DNA of 64,000 nucleotides, taken from assembly GCA_014898415.1 (NCBI GenBank), contig RCTD01000010.1, positions 1,116,001-1,180,000 on the forward strand, given 5' to 3'. The notes under the pieces are model-generated. The model was given only the letters and a program-made list of their open reading frames with translations. It did no database searches and was not told the origin of the DNA. Position 1 is the stretch's first letter, and the number at the start of each line of letters is the position of its first letter. The translations under genes and the position numbers were made by a program. Of this stretch, positions 1 to 10,930 are shown piece by piece. The stretch comes from Stromatinia cepivora. Its lineage: Eukaryota; Ascomycota; Leotiomycetes; Helotiales; Sclerotiniaceae.

Positions 1-1225
1 ATTCCAACAAATGATGCTGAAGAGAAAGCCCGGCAGACCACCTAAGAATAAAGGTGGAGCTCCTTTACAAGCATCAGTGGAAAAAGGAAAGCCAGGCAGG
101 AAACGCAAATTAATTGAAGATTCGCTTCCCTTACCAATTAGTAAGTCCGCAAAGTCTAGCCGGACTGCGTCACCAGCTATCAGTGTTCGCAGCAGAGACT
201 CACGGAGCAGAAGAGTCTACGAGGAAGCTGATGCATCTGAGGAGGATGAGCTCAGTGATGATGAATTCGAGACGAAACTTGCAGCGGAGTATGCCGAAAA
301 GGAGGAGGCAGAACTCAAGAGCAAGAACAAAAACGAAGATGAAATGGCGAAAATCCTGGAACTTGCGAGAAAAGAGATTTCTAGTAAAAAGTTAGGAAAT
401 CCTGTTATGCAGATGAGATTGGTTTGCAACTCTCCTCTAAATTTCTATAACCCCTGGTCGGCAGATTCTGGTATTCCGCTGAACGAAACTCTCGTGACTT
501 CGTCTGGGAAAATGTTACTTCTCGATCGACTTCTCCCCTCACTGTTTTCTCGCGGTCACAAGGTTCTCATCTTCTCACAGTTCAAAACTCAACTCGATAT
601 CCTCGAAGATTACGCACGCGAATTGCGAGGTTGGAAAGTATGTCGAATCGATGGGAGTGTTGCGCAAGACTTTCGTCGCCAACAAATCAAAGAATTCAAC
701 GAGGACCCGGATTTCAAACTATTCCTTCTCTCAACCAGAGCCGGTGGACAAGGTATAAATCTCGCAAGTGCTGATACAGTGATCCTCTTTGACAGTGATT
801 GGAACCCACAACAAGATCTCCAAGCCCAAGATCGTGCCCACCGTATCGGTCAGACTAAACCTGTTGTCGTATTTCGTCTCGCTACTAAGGGCACCGTTGA
901 AGAAAGTTTGCTCATGAGTGCCGATGCAAAACGTAGGTTAGAGAAATTGGTTATCAAGAAAGGAGGTTTTAAAACTATGGGACAGAAAATGGACACCAAA
1001 GAAGGAATGAGTGCGGATGCATTAAGAGCGTTATTATTGAAAGATGGCGAGGTGTACACGTGCAAAGAGGACGACGAGATCCTGACGGAGGAGGATCTAG
1101 ATACATTGTGCGATAGAAGTGATGGGGCTTATGAAAGAGCGGAGAAGGGGCTGGGAAATAAAGATGCCTTTAAGATTGTGGAGACAAAAGCAAGCGGATT
1201 GATGACTAGCATGGATGGAAAATAG
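1..1225 (+). CDS. SNF2-family chromatin remodelling helicase, LSH/HELLS (Irc5/MUS-30) type, C-terminal part
   Basis: The frame is open to the left edge (base 2 onward), so the ATG at base 11 is probably internal and the N-terminal ATPase lobe lies outside. Residue numbers count from that ATG. There are two AT-hook-like motifs (KPGRPP at 6-11, KPGRKRK at 27-33), an acidic stretch (about 71-87), then the second helicase lobe: KVLIFSQF near 184, LLSTRAGGQGINL near 239 and the arginine-finger motif DRAHRIGQ near 274-281. The MQMRLVCNSP segment before the lobe and the long linker resemble LSH/HELLS and yeast Irc5 more than ISWI or CHD. In this family the nuclear ATPase remodels nucleosomes and is linked to DNA methylation or genome stability. 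Stop is TAG at 1223-1225. The subfamily call is by recall of family motifs, so SNF2 is certain and LSH likely. Confidence 0.88.
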   Translation, partial: FQQMMLKRKPGRPPKNKGGAPLQASVEKGKPGRKRKLIEDSLPLPISKSAKSSRTASPAISVRSRDSRSRRVYEEADASEEDELSDDEFETKLAAEYAEKEEAELKSKNKNEDEMAKILELARKEISSKKLGNPVMQMRLVCNSPLNFYNPWSADSGIPLNETLVTSSGKMLLLDRLLPSLFSRGHKVLIFSQFKTQLDILEDYARELRGWKVCRIDGSVAQDFRRQQIKEFNEDPDFKLFLLSTRAGGQGINLASADTVILFDSDWNPQQDLQAQDRAHRIGQTKPVVVFRLATKGTVEESLLMSADAKRRLEKLVIKKGGFKTMGQKMDTKEGMSADALRALLLKDGEVYTCKEDDEILTEEDLDTLCDRSDGAYERAEKGLGNKDAFKIVETKASGLMTSMDGK

Positions 1226-1692
1226 ACTTGGGGTGTTGAGATGTGATTGATAGACGACTGATGATATTCTCTTGGCTTGGGGAAATGGAGCTGGCGAATG
1301 CAAGTGCTGCAGTCATTGTTTGTATTATATTTGTACAATGGTACCACTGTATCATGAAATAACGTTTGGTCATATAGAACGTTTGTACGGTGGAAATAAA
1401 TAGTCATTCTGAATACGCAATCACACGGTTTGATATGAGATCAAACATTGGTTTCATCATGTCTTCTTTCCTCTTCTCGTACGCAGTGGAATTCACAAGC
1501 GTACTCATTTTACTTTAAAATCCTCATACGGTTGTTCAAACGCTATAGTTTCTTATTGGAATATATAATACCTTTGCTTCTTGTAGATACTGATCATCTC
1601 AACAACAACAACAACAACAAATTAACTTGACTTGATCTACAAGAAAAAAAGCAATCCGAAGAAACCCAAAGAAATCAAAGAAATTAGCCAAG
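1226..1692. other. Intergenic region with short CAA tract
   Basis: No supported gene. It holds the 3' flank of the helicase gene and the 5' flank of the small membrane protein. A short (CAA)n run lies at about 1600-1620. Short open frames here have no recognisable protein character. Confidence 0.5.
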
Positions 1693-2139
1693 ATGAAAAA
1701 TCTCATTCCATGGCTTCTACTAGCTACCATCTCTTGTCTCCTCAGCATCTACATCTTCTCTCATACACTCCCACCGCCACATTCAAGGATTAATAATCTT
1801 CATCTCCAGTCTAATTCCAATGCACGGACTCATCAGCCATCTAATTCTGGAGTTACTTTACCCGAGTTTGATATTCCGGAAATAGATGAGCTGCCAACAC
1901 AAACGGTGGGAATTCCGGCAGAAATCACATCTACAGTGACGAAGACAACGACAGCGCAGATAAGAGAAACGCAGACTTTGGCGCCGATGAAGAGATATGG
2001 ATTGGGAAAGGGATATGGAATTGCGATGAGAGAAATGATTTTGGTGATTGCGGTTGGGAATCCGATTGTGGTTGGGGGGGTGGTGGGGTTGATTGTTGCG
2101 TTTTTTAGGGGGAGGTTTGGTGTGAGGATTCAGGGCTAG
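1693..2139 (+). CDS. Small predicted membrane protein, unknown function
   Basis: A 148-residue open frame with a good start context (AGCCAAGATGA). Residues about 5-24 form a hydrophobic signal anchor or signal peptide (IPWLLLATISCLLSIYIF). The middle is Ser/Thr/Pro-rich with an acidic PEFDIPEIDELP segment. A second hydrophobic helix near the C terminus (about 113-137, ILVIAVGNPIVVGGVVGLIV) is followed by basic FRGRFGVR. This gives one or two membrane passes with a short basic tail. I do not recognise a family. The frame is intronless and isolated, so it could be a lineage-specific protein or a chance ORF; the two well-placed hydrophobic segments favour a real gene. Confidence 0.5.
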   Translation: MKNLIPWLLLATISCLLSIYIFSHTLPPPHSRINNLHLQSNSNARTHQPSNSGVTLPEFDIPEIDELPTQTVGIPAEITSTVTKTTTAQIRETQTLAPMKRYGLGKGYGIAMREMILVIAVGNPIVVGGVVGLIVAFFRGRFGVRIQG

Positions 2140-4462
2140 GGTTAAGGGTTGAGGGGGAGAGCTGGTCATATTTGGTTGGATGGAGGAATGGTGCACAATG
2201 AGTGAGGAAATTTGAGATGGAGTGAAAATAAGGGAGCGGGTACTGGATGAATGATACTGGTATTGAGATCGGGAGCGTGGTCTAATGAGCATACCGATAT
2301 TAGTGCTAGTAATTGATTTTTTGATGATTAGGTTAATGCGATGATTAGGTTAATGCGAGCATTATACATGAGGAATTAACGAAGCTTTGAAGTTTTCATG
2401 AGATATGTAATTTTACCAGTGACTCTGTGAGTAAGAATAAAACGCAAATTTAGCATTAGCTAGGGGGTTCAACGTTCGTGAGATGTACAAACAGAATAAA
2501 CTTTAGCGAGAAGTGAGTGAGGTGCGGATAATTCTGAATTTTGTTTATTTAAAGAGAATCAGAGGAGTACTATGGAAAGAAAAGTTGATGTTGTTCAATT
2601 TTCTCTTCTTCACTTATTGAGGAAGATTTCGGAGAATTGTAAGACTTAGCAAAACAGGAAACTTTGATGAGCTTATTTGGGTTTGTTGATTTCGCTCGGT
2701 TTTATGCTGTCGAATGATTGTACCAAGTTGTCTCAATTTAGGTGATTGAGAGGACCCCATTTACTTGGTTATGAAGGGAATGGTTTAAACAACATGAGGA
2801 AGCTGGATATTTAAGCGACATTGATGGTTCATCCCATGTAGTTCGGATGAGAACTCGGTACTTTCAATTTGAATCATTGCATGAGTATTAATTCTGCATG
2901 GAGAGTGTGTTTCCGTAGGTAGTAAGCAAGAATATTCAGATGCATGATATAGATGATATGGTTTCAGGATAATTATTATTCATTCTATCATCCGAAGCCT
3001 CAAGTGCACTTCATCTGAGATAGCATCAAATAGCTTCTCCTTTCAAATGTTGAGCTCAAATACAATGTAACACTAACGCTATCATCACATACATTACCCT
3101 CTCTCCCTTCACTTACACTATGAAGAGCTCAAAGTAAAGACATCTCCTCATCGCCCCTCCTTCACTCAATCTATGAAGAGCTCACAAGTAAAAACATCTT
3201 CTCTCGTCACTCCTCCTTTCCACTCCACCTCAATCCCATCCCCATTCTCGTCCCTCTCCGCCTGCCTAACGCTTAACCCCCCCTCGATCCCATCCTCCAA
3301 ACAGCCCTCTCTCCAATGGCATCCACCATCCACTCAACACCGCCATCTGCACAAAACTTCCAATATAAAAATCGTCAGCGCAAGATAAATTATTATCTTC
3401 TCAACCGAATTTACCGCTTCATTGAATTGAGTTGATTCTACAGCTGCTGATGTAATGGTATTTAGAGATAGAGATCGATAATGGAGGATGGTAGGGGGAA
3501 TATAATATGGATGTTTGTGGATGAGAGAATTGTGGCATGGAGGAGGGGTTTGGGGGTTCGATGCTGGAGATGAAATACTCGTATAATAGTAGAGAAATGA
3601 TGGTGGTGCAGATGAGGATGAGGATGAGGATGTATTTGTTTTGTTTGTTGGAGATAAACATGGGGTTCTTTTGTGCAGGGAAGAATGGTAGGGATGATAC
3701 TGATATATGCTCACAGAGACAAGCAGATAATGATACTTTTGACGAAAGATGGAGGAGAAGTGTAGAAGGAGAAAGCAATCTAGGTCAATATACGCTAAAA
3801 TGTATGATGAAAACGAGGGGTGCTATGATTCGAAACTATATCATTAAATACTCATATACACGTAGACTTAATTCATCATGCAAAACGAGGTCCCATTTCA
3901 TTTCACCCACTCCAAAAACGAGAGGAGTTCACAGTACCTTACATATCACTTCTATATCGCTACTATCCGCTTCTTAGATTTATCATCTATGACCTGCTAT
4001 TCCTCTGTACTACTTCTATAACAAACCATGAATCACATATTGGTAGTCATTTCCCCCACTTCTTCAGAGTTTGGTAGTGTTTTTTTGTATCTTTTTCCAG
4101 TGCAAATGGATGCCACCGTGGATGGAAGTTGAACTTGAAAAGACAATGACATAAGTTTGTCGTGTTTGCCTTGTTCATCCTCCAAGTAGTAAGGTGAATT
4201 TGGAGTCACATTTCTCTTGGGTGTTTTTTGAACAGTCATTATTAAAAATGCAGATCATAGCTCATCCTTGATAACACACCGAGGAATTCGAGAAAAGAGC
4301 AGACTTTCATGCTGGCCCAACAAGCTCCGGTGGCACAGTTGGCTCTATGCTTTTCAAATATTGTTACTAGATAATGAATTATCGACGTCGCCTTGGAGTC
4401 ATAGGAGTAACACCGCTTGGCCCCATTTATAAACAGTTGGTATTATTTAGTGGTAAATAAAT
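2140..4462. other. Long intergenic region with two small duplications
   Basis: No convincing gene in 2.3 kb. A perfect 17-bp tandem duplication (ATGATTAGGTTAATGCG) lies at 2324-2340 and 2341-2357. An imperfect direct repeat built around TATGAAGAGCTCA lies at about 3119-3150 and 3171-3205. Overlapping open frames at 3173-3977 on both strands are Ser/Pro- or Ile/Ser-rich and look like composition effects. The 3' end of END3 bounds the region on the right. Confidence 0.45.
2324..2357. repeat. 17-bp perfect tandem duplication
   Basis: The unit ATGATTAGGTTAATGCG occurs twice with no gap. It is not part of a recognised element and is probably a replication-slippage product. Confidence 0.9.
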
Positions 4463-5785
4463 CTATCGACTGATCTTCTCGTTCTCAATCACCTGCTTCA
4501 ATTCCTCCAAGACCTGTTCTCGTGACCTCAAATGTGCTTCCAATCCATCGACCTGTTCCTTGACCGTAGCGATCTCCTCCGCAACCCCCTTTAAGCTTGC
4601 ACCAACTTTACTCCGTCCCTCACCAGATTCCAGATCTCGTAATTCCCGGCGTTTATAATCTAGTAGCTGTTCCAATTCTCTCTTGACTAAGGCTGGTTTG
4701 GTATCCCGCCTTCCGCCAGATCTTGCTGCAGCTGCAGCTTCAACCTTCTCAATCTTGGCTTCGAGCTCCGCAAGTTGTTTCTTTAATCTTACTTCCTCCC
4801 AGTCCTCGGTCGTTTTCATGCCTGAGAAATCTGTACCAGCAGGTCTGTAGCCACTCTTTCCACCTATTCCAAGTCGACTCATATATGTCTCTCCAAATTT
4901 AGCTTTGCGACCAGTACTTGTTTCTTCACCACCGGTAGCGCCCCATTTTTGCGCCGGCGATGCTACACGTTGATTATCTATTTGGTAATCGATTTGATTT
5001 CGTTCGAAACTTGCTCTAAGCGATGGAGGGACATTTCTAGGAATACGATATCCTTCGTGTCGATTATTAAGTATGTGTAAGAAGGCGAGAGTGGCATCTT
5101 TGGAAATGGTGGGAGCAGCGGATGGATTGATTAAGTTCCAGGCTGAGCGAATATCGGTGTCTGGCACGTCAAGTGAAGAGTAGAGGGTATCTAGAGATTC
5201 GACTTTGGGAAGTCAGAATTAATCGGATATAGGTCGTAGGGCTCATGCACTTACAAGTTATATCTCCTCTGCCATCCCTATTCGCAGAGTATATCTCTTC
5301 GTATTTGGACTTGTCTGATGGACTCATGTACCAATCGAAGCCATCTTTTAAACCCGGCGTGTCATCATCATCTTCAACGCGTTCAAATTGAACTTGTCTT
5401 CCGGTAAGTGCTCGACTGGCCTGAACTAGATGTGCCTTCGATTCTGGAACGAGCCAGTCAGGTAGTGCTGGTGGTACATCTGCATATTCCTAGAAGATGC
5501 TGAAATTAAATCAATCCTACTATTATTGATATGAAATTACCATACCCCGTTAACAAGATCGAAAATCAATCTCATAGCCACACAAAATTCCTCAAAATCT
5601 AGATTCCCATCGTTGTCAACATCTGCGAGATCCCATATCCGTTCGAGTTGATCGTCTCGTAGTTGACTATTTTTCAGAACTGGCGCTGCCTGCGCGCCAG
5701 TAAGATGTGTTCCACCATTTGATAGAGATGCAAAAATCTCCCAATATTTTTCGATTTCACTTTGTTCGATTCGTTTGTTAGACAT
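4463..5785 (-). CDS. END3: Actin cytoskeleton-regulatory complex protein End3
   Basis: Three exons: 5785-5546, 5489-5255 and 5202-4463, with introns of 56 and 52 bp, give a 404-residue protein, the usual size for fungal End3. I chose the ATG at 5785 (MSNKRIEQ) over an upstream in-frame ATG at 5821 because family members start with this motif. Residues 1-80 hold an EH domain with a canonical EF-hand loop ([12 protein letters not shown]). The splice joins LVNG to EYADV in frame, and the second to [13 protein letters not shown] second, degenerate EH region follows (about 130-220), and the C terminus is a charged coiled coil ending in [11 protein letters not shown]. In yeast, End3 acts with Pan1 and Sla1 at cortical actin patches in endocytosis. 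It shares a 473-bp divergent promoter region with the phosphatase-like gene. Confidence 0.95.
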
Positions 5786-6258
5786 TTTGTTGTGGTTGAT
5801 GCTTGGAAGCTTCACCCTCAAAGTTGATGGCCCTGGGGGACGGAGTTCAAGGCAAGGGGAGGTTCGGAGGCACGAGCCACACTGTAATTGTGACTAACTC
5901 CCTACTAATAATGAAATTACCCCAGAAATTGGCTTGTACTGCTGTACCTAAGGTACTCTCCGTACTCCAACATGATATCATAAATGACTTGTACTCGAAC
6001 TGGAAGAGAAGGTCCATGATTACCATACAATGATTTATCAACTTTAATATTTTATTTGATCCAACCACCTTGAGTCTATCAACTATTTTCAATTGATTTT
6101 AATCAAGGAACGAAACCTTTCACGGCAACAACATCTCTTCGAAAACGATTCTCATATCATTTTCTTCTACGATTTTCCTCATACCTTTTGACTACCTCGA
6201 CGTTTCTCTACCTTTCAAAACTTTACCTTTAGATCGTTTTACATTATCTTGCACAACG
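5786..6258. promoter_or_regulatory. Divergent promoter region between END3 and the phosphatase-like gene
   Basis: 473 bp separate the two start codons, which point away from each other. The right half (about 6120-6255) is rich in CTTTTC/TTTCAAAAC pyrimidine tracts, common upstream of fungal starts. No specific operator could be named. Confidence 0.45.
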
Positions 6259-7249
6259 ATGCCACCTACAATGGAGTCGGGTATAGTTTCGAGAGAGTCT
6301 ACGACAAGTCCTATAGAGCATAGAACCACTCCTACTGCCTTATATTCATGGAGAGTATGTCTCTCCAATCACTACTTTTTGATGACAATTATCTTACGTA
6401 CTTTAGCCTCCATCACCACCCCATATCCATATACCACCAGTTGTCGGTACGAACGCCCAAATCGTTTTATCGAAATATCGCGGGTTGGGTGATGAAGAAG
6501 AGACTCGAGAGATACTAGGCGTAATTACACAAGGACAAAATGTATCGGTGGAAAGATCAGACTGGAAATATGAGATGCGACGCCATATTCAAGCGATCTT
6601 ATCTTTCCTTTATCTTGGACCATCCTCAGGCGCAAGAGAGATTGAAACGTTGAAGAGGGAAGGGATCACAATGTTACTTGTGATCAGAGATACTATGACC
6701 GCACAAGCAAGAATTTTGAGTGGTGCAAAGGTGGCACAACAGTTGGGGATTGAAGCTGGTGCCGTTGATGTTAGTGGAAACATGGAACTTATCGCCGCCT
6801 TTCCTCGAGCCATACAGGCAATAAATGACCACCTCATTCGAGTATTTAGACACCGGAATCCCCAAGGAGTAAACAGTAGGCCATTGGCTGCAACACCAAA
6901 GGTTCTTCTCTTCTGCGAATCTGGAAATGAAAGATCTGCTGCTGTCGCCGTAGCATATCTCATGGCGACTTATGAGTTAGGTTTAATCGAAGCCATACAG
7001 TATGTACAAAACCAGCGGTTTTGTGTAGCTTTCGATGATGAAATGAAACATACGTTGCTGAATTACCACCAACTTCTGGAAGCCAAAAGAAGTGTCACCC
7101 AAACTCGACAGGCTGAGGCAACTGTATCATTGAGACCAAAGAGACGACTTGAGGAGGATGATGAGGATGGCGATGTGGATATGGGTCAATCTCAACGGGA
7201 TGACTGGGATAGATTTGGCGGACGGACGAAGTTTAGCCCATTTGTTTAG
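6259..7249 (+). CDS. Dual-specificity-phosphatase-like (STYX/FMI2-like) protein
   Basis: Two exons, 6259-6354 and 6407-7249, with a 52-bp GTATGT..TTTAG intron give 312 residues. The splice joins YSWR to PPSPPHIHIPP in frame. The fold is a DSP/rhodanese-like phosphatase: SFLYLGP opens the domain, an acidic residue near 153 (VDVSGN) is in the place of the general acid, and the signature loop is FCESGNERSAA with Cys202 and Arg208 (CX5R retained). The His that normally precedes the catalytic Cys is Phe here, so activity may be reduced or the protein may be a phospho-reader like STYX. The C terminus has an acidic DDEDGDVDM run and basic clusters. Function is not known to me; some fungal annotations call this family FMI2 (recall only). 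Confidence 0.85.
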
Positions 7250-7983
7250 CTTGAAGATCATTATATGGCGAGGCTGTTGCATGGTGACGGCGATTTGTTC
7301 GTTTTACGGTGGAGACGGGTGTATGGTATAGAATTCCTTACATATTTCGCATAGCAGGCGTTCAACGATACCCAAACGGCATTGCGGGATCAGTTTACGG
7401 TACACATTGGAGGATTCGAGCAGGAGTTTTGCAGATCACAATCAATATCTATTCTTTCTGTTTTGGTCAATGTGAATTTATGCACTTGTTCTCAATAATG
7501 CATTTATCCAAAATATGGCAGACCTCAACACAATCATATCAAAGTATGGAAGTATCATATTCACAATGATAATCCCAGCCATCAGTCACAAGTACGTCTG
7601 TACACGAAACATTCACGGTCAATATAGTAGGTGTTCCATGATCAAATAGGCTCAGCAACCTCGACTCCATTCTCCGTCCAAACTGCCACTACCTCAAGGT
7701 CGTCTTAGGCAATGCACTACAATGCGATTAACATCATTTATATCCCAATAATAAGTCCCTATTATTATACCTCCAATCAGATTTTCAAGTAAATCTCCAA
7801 ATTCAAGTCCCACAAGTCTGAATGATCCATCCGCCTGCCCGGTTTGAACTTTTTTTTTATCACACGGTAGGTGCCTCAGCCTCGCATGACAATATCTAGC
7901 CTTGCGCGCCAGAGCTTGAGGCAACAAGCTTCGTGCTCATGAAAACATACTTCCCTAATTCACATCCAATTCATACTTAAAAA
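7250..7983. other. Intergenic region between phosphatase-like gene and PPM1
   Basis: No supported gene. It carries the 3' flank of one gene and the 5' flank of the next, including a T-run at about 7851-7858. Short frames on either strand have no family features. Confidence 0.4.
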
Positions 7984-9218
7984 ATGTCGGCACAACAAAT
8001 ACCAAACCTTCTCTCATTGCGAGGCGGACCTCGGTCGCGTGGTAGAGGTAGAGGCCAGGGACTACGTGACCCTTTAAATCCTCATTTGGAGGTTTCTTCG
8101 AATCGCAGAGATAATGCCATTCAAGGTACCGATACTGATGCAGCCGTATCTCGCCTTAGTGCAGTCAATCTTGGCTATCTCGAAGATCCTTTTGCTCGTT
8201 ATTTCGTCAATGGAAGTGGGACACGAAGGCTGCCAATCATAAATAGAGGTTCGTTAGCCTTCGTTACTGCGAGTGCAGTCCACTAACCTACTCGGAACCA
8301 GCTAATCTGTGACTTGGAATAGGTACATATTCTCGTACCACTGCTTTAGACCTACTCATCGAAACCTTTCTATCTCAACCCGAAAATTCTGCTTCACAGC
8401 CAAAACAAATAATATCTTTGGGAGCAGGAACAGATACTCGCTATTTCCGTCTGCGAGCGAAGAACTTGCATAAGGATGTCATTTACCATGAATTTGATTT
8501 CCCATCCGTGTGCGCTGCGAAAAATCGGTTAGTACAACAGAACCATGCAGAACTCGTTGGCAGTGAAAGGTTCTTCGAAATGGGACAAAGCGATAGTGAG
8601 ATTGCACAACCCACGATGGCTAGCGGGACGCAGGGAAGTATCGAATGGGGGCTCGGTCGCACCATTGATGGTCATTCAGAAGTTGGATATGTGTGCCACC
8701 CTTTGGACCTCCGCAAACTACCTGCTATCGTTGGTCTTGATTCATTTCATGACATCAAAAGCGACCTACCTACACTAATAGTATCAGAGTGTTGTCTGTG
8801 TTATCTTGAGGTGGATGTGGCACAGGATGTAATAAAGTGGTTTGCTAACAAGATCCCAAGCATCGGGATTGTTCTTTATGAGCCAGTCGGAGTACACGAT
8901 GCATTTGGACAGATGATGGTAGAAAATCTTGCATCAAGGGGAATTGTTATGCCTACGGTGCAGAAATACAAGACACTTAAGGATCAGAAAGATAGATTAG
9001 TAGGTCTTGGATTCGGTATTGCGGAGGGTGGCACCAATGCCGTAAGCATAGAAAATGTCTGGGAAAATTGGGTTGCAGGCGGGGAAAAAGAAAGAGTGGA
9101 TAGACTTGAGGGTTTGGATGAAGTTGAGGAATGGTTACTGTTGGCGAGACACTATTCTGTCGTCTGGGGGTGGAAAAACAACTCGGGATTTGAGAGACTA
9201 AAAGCGCTAAATCCTTGA
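7984..9218 (+). CDS. PPM1: Leucine carboxyl methyltransferase 1 (protein phosphatase methyltransferase)
   Basis: Exons 7984-8248 and 8323-9218 with a 74-bp intron give 386 residues, close to the fungal family size. The splice completes an RG|TYSR reading. The enzyme transfers a methyl group from S-adenosylmethionine to the C-terminal Leu of the PP2A catalytic subunit, tuning holoenzyme assembly in the cytosol. Evidence: an early [20 protein letters not shown] segment, DPFARYF, the SAM loop [14 protein letters not shown] (GAGTDTR at about 122-128), EFDFPSVC for ribose binding, and the [16 protein letters not shown] and VLYEPV strands. The N terminus carries a Gly/Arg-rich stretch ([14 protein letters not shown]), likely disordered. 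Start context is AAAAATGTCGG. Convergent with the broken HeLo gene on its right. Confidence 0.94.
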
Positions 9219-9335
9219 GCCATAGATGGCGATCGGCAAATGGACATTTACAAATATATAATACTGGTCTAGGCTGGACATCTTCTCTTTCATTGCTCTC
9301 ATACCTTGCAAATCAAGAGCGAACCCATTCCTGCC

Positions 9336-9960
9336 TCAATGATTGACGTTGCCAAGATGCATTACCACATCATCTGTCGCCATAAACTTCTGGTAGGAGC
9401 GCCCCTCACTCACCATACCAGAAGCGTTCGCGTTACCGCCATTCAATTTCGTTTCACCACTAAGATCGAAGTCCGGGATGGCATGGTCTCTAGTCTGAAG
9501 TTCCTCAACAAGAGCTCTGTCTAGTATCTTGTCTTGCTCAGCCGCAATATCCCTCAACAGCTTCAAATAATTCCCATCCTTGATATCTTTGACTTCCTCC
9601 TTACAAAGAGTCACCTGTCGATCTTCCACCGCAAGAAACAGACCCACTAGACGATCTACAAATTCTGCAACATCTTCTATCATCGATTCGAACTTCGCCT
9701 TCTGGTATACCACCCAGGTGAACTTCTGCCCAAAATTTGCTTTCAGAGCAATGTTGCGAACTGGGGCATGAAACGCTCTGAACTGCCTTCCTAGATCTTT
9801 ACTTGGATCCAATACAAGGAGCTCGGTCTCGTTCTTATCAATCTTGTACTTGTGGGGCTGCTTGTCAGCGGTTGCGAAGGTCTAGGTTATTTCTTCCAGA
9901 GCCTTTGGTCCCCTGTTTACGTTGATTTCTTTTGGGGAAATTATTGTAGTCCGCCCCGCT
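9336..9960 (-). pseudogene. HeLo (HET-s/LopB prion-inhibition) domain gene, broken
   Basis: An open frame on the minus strand (9812 to 9336; the residue at 9812 is a Leu codon, not a true start) matches the second half of the HeLo domain of fungal heterokaryon-incompatibility and prion-related proteins. Its motifs are VLDPSKDLGRQFRAF, KFTWVVYQKAKFESMIEDV and EFVDRLVGLF. Reading upstream, the frame continues through TFATADKQPHKYKIDKNE, meets a TAG at about 9882-9884 in ALEEIT(stop)TFATADK, is then open to about 9960 and meets a TAA at about 9978. The TAG could be a mutated CAG. The hydrophobic N-terminal HeLo helices are not visible, so the gene looks truncated. An unrecognised intron ending at that CTAG is the main alternative. 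The C terminus is short, with no prion or NACHT module. Confidence 0.6.
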
Positions 9961-10840
9961 GTCAATGGTTGCAGTGCTTAAATCTGTGCTGAGATTCTCG
10001 TAGATCTTCGTGTTTATTGTGTGTCTTGTGAACAAGGATGTGAAACAAGTTGTGAAGGCTACCTGGTAATATTATGCTAAAGCTACCGGCTCTATTTATG
10101 CCAATCCTTTATCCGCCGGCCATGTGCGTAACTGGGACTTGCTCACGGTCTTCACGCTTTCATTATACATGGGGCAATGGGCGATGCAAGAGACCTGGGG
10201 TTTGCGACGCCTTCAACGTGGGCTTCTAAGCACGGTTATAACGTGACATAAACACCCTCCGCAATGCCAGAGCACACATTGAAGGAGAGGATTTGGCTCT
10301 CATGATACCTTCACTCTATGCGGTGTGTTTCGGCAAGTGGAAATCGGTACAGTTCTCGCTTAAATGGTGCCGATATTGAGGAAAAAGATAGGAATCTGAT
10401 GATCTCCTGAATACATGCGGCGCTTTTGACCAATTCTGAAATCGTGACACAGCCCTTCAAGCAAGAAGCTGACACCAAATCCAAAGACATAGCAGGAACG
10501 ACCGCGCACGTACTTCGACTGAATCTCCACTTCCCCTTCATGGTCCCCAAAGAAACGATGGAGCAAACATATATGCCGCCCAATGCTTCATACACTCAGG
10601 CATTTCATCCTTTGATTTCCAGCACTTGCATGCGTAATGAGATATGCTTAAATCGAGAGATTTCTCCACACGATCTGAAAACCTGGTACATCGTAATTGA
10701 CTCTCAAAAGTAGACTCTCAATTCGTATGGGCAGCGCTTCTAGCTTTTGCGGTCAATGCAGTGCTGTCGGACCTCGACTGTTCATCTTCATACATTGGAG
10801 CTGGAGGATTAAGGTTTCAGTTATTGACGATTGGTCTACG
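9961..10840. other. Intergenic region left of the MITE
   Basis: No gene is supported. The 5' part of the broken HeLo gene would be expected at about 9960-10250 but I could not recover it. Overlapping frames at 10311-10713 on both strands have no recognisable features. Confidence 0.4.
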
Positions 10841-10930
10841 TACCGTCTAAACTCAAGTAATCCGGAACACATCAAAATCTTATTCCATAATAGGGAAAGT
10901 GTGCTCCGGATTACTTGAGTTTAGACGGTA
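10841..10930. mobile_element. 90-bp TA-flanked MITE / hairpin element (Tc1-mariner-like)
   Basis: Two 30-bp arms at 10841-10870 and 10901-10930 are inverted copies with one mismatch (T versus C), enclosing a 30-bp AT-rich loop. Left arm begins TACCGTCTAAACTCAAGTAA; right arm ends with its reverse complement. Each end carries TA, the target duplication of Tc1/mariner transposons. There is no coding capacity, so this is a miniature non-autonomous element or a minimal solo relic. It lies between the broken HeLo gene and ATG22. Confidence 0.8.

Noticed and set aside
3173..3977. Overlapping open frames on both strands in the 2.1-4.5 kb gap
   Set aside because: Ser/Pro/Ile-rich, no conserved motif, mutually antisense and not joined by plausible splice sites. 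One has a single hydrophobic run, but that is not enough.
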